Below, piece by piece: positions 63,906 to 64,000 of a DNA stretch of 64,000 nucleotides. The DNA is taken from positions 370,135 through 434,134 of the forward strand of contig NZ_KB849780.1 in assembly GCF_000368965.1 (NCBI RefSeq), read 5' to 3'. Each line of letters starts with the position of its first letter. The first letter of the stretch is position 1. The stretch comes from Acinetobacter calcoaceticus DSM 30006 = CIP 81.8. Lineage in GTDB: Bacteria > Pseudomonadota > Gammaproteobacteria > Pseudomonadales > Moraxellaceae. Under the pieces are notes generated by a model. That model had not been told where the DNA came from, did no database searches, and saw only the letters and a list, made by a program, of their open reading frames with translations. Both the position numbers and the translations under genes were made by a program.

Positions 63906-64000
63906 CTAATCACTAATCACTAATCACTAATCACTAATCACTAATCACTAATCACTAATCACTAATCACTAATCACTAATCACTAATCACTAATCACTAA
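63906..64000. repeat. Heptanucleotide tandem repeat (CTAATCA)n
   Basis: Thirteen full copies plus four bases of a perfect 7-bp repeat run to the window edge, so the total number is unknown. Since seven is not a multiple of three and each unit carries TAA or TGA/TAG across frames, it cannot be coding. Heptamer arrays of this kind serve as variable-number loci for strain typing in A. baumannii. Confidence 0.93.

Noticed and set aside
63906..64000. Possible CRISPR array
   Set aside because: The unit is only 7 bp with no spacers, so it is a simple tandem repeat. No cas gene is present; the CARF domain in the window belongs to RtcR.

Overview
The window reads as a chromosomal core segment of an Acinetobacter, most likely the A. 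baumannii / A. calcoaceticus complex. The evidence is the low GC content (about 38-40%), the fused tyrA-aroA gene next to pheA, type II secretion genes scattered instead of clustered, an RpoH with its signature box, and many proteins that read as gammaproteobacterial (Moraxellaceae-like). I see no insertion sequence, prophage, integron or CRISPR array. Gene density is high, and most convergent or terminal genes are separated by clear hairpin terminators.

Layout. 0-7.3 kb: tRNA hydroxylation (trhP with a ferredoxin), a MocR-type regulator divergent from a PhzF isomerase, fpr, trmO and a DUF4010 membrane protein. 7.6-19 kb: a GspE-type ATPase, a BOF protein followed by a QseBC-like two-component system, Fur-boxed hemP, a Nudix/TMP-synthase-like fusion, PBP1b with a downstream TPR lipoprotein that looks like its activator, nadK with a coupled small gene, and a YbiB-like protein. 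19.5-30 kb: dctA behind a hairpin-rich leader, an acyl-CoA dehydrogenase, a Fur-boxed IroE-like esterase, pheA, tyrA-aroA and pepD. 29.8-36.1 kb: an RNA repair region with rtcB, two accessory genes and rtcA in one minus-strand operon, RNase Z, and the sigma-54 activator rtcR. A good sigma-54 promoter lies upstream of rtcB. 36-50.8 kb: housekeeping genes (yaaA, thiS-thiG, rpoH, a tusA-like gene, a cold-shock gene, rhlB, gpsA, sixA, gspL-gspM, pyrD, cvpA-purF). 50.8-62.5 kb: an M48-like protein whose zinc site is degenerate, a candidate HolD, ghrB, bepA, yqeY, rpsU, tsaD, an AAA protein, and a patatin lipase overlapping a kinase-like gene. 62.6-64 kb: two copies of a tRNA-Leu(TAG)/tRNA-Trp(CCA) pair behind a strong promoter, a second cold-shock gene, and a heptanucleotide tandem array that runs off the window.

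The most interesting system is the rtc locus. A CARF-domain sigma-54 activator (RtcR), RNA ligase RtcB and RNA cyclase RtcA form the known RNA-repair module. Here it also carries two little-known accessory genes, a GC-rich, possibly structured 258-bp spacer just upstream of rtcA, a strong hairpin in the rtcB leader, and perfect inverted repeats upstream of the sigma-54 promoter at enhancer distance. Other points worth following are the catalytically degenerate M48 protein, the HolD candidate, the LpoP-like lipoprotein and the elaborate leaders of dctA and the cold-shock gene. All functional calls rest on motif reading and family knowledge; no database search was possible.
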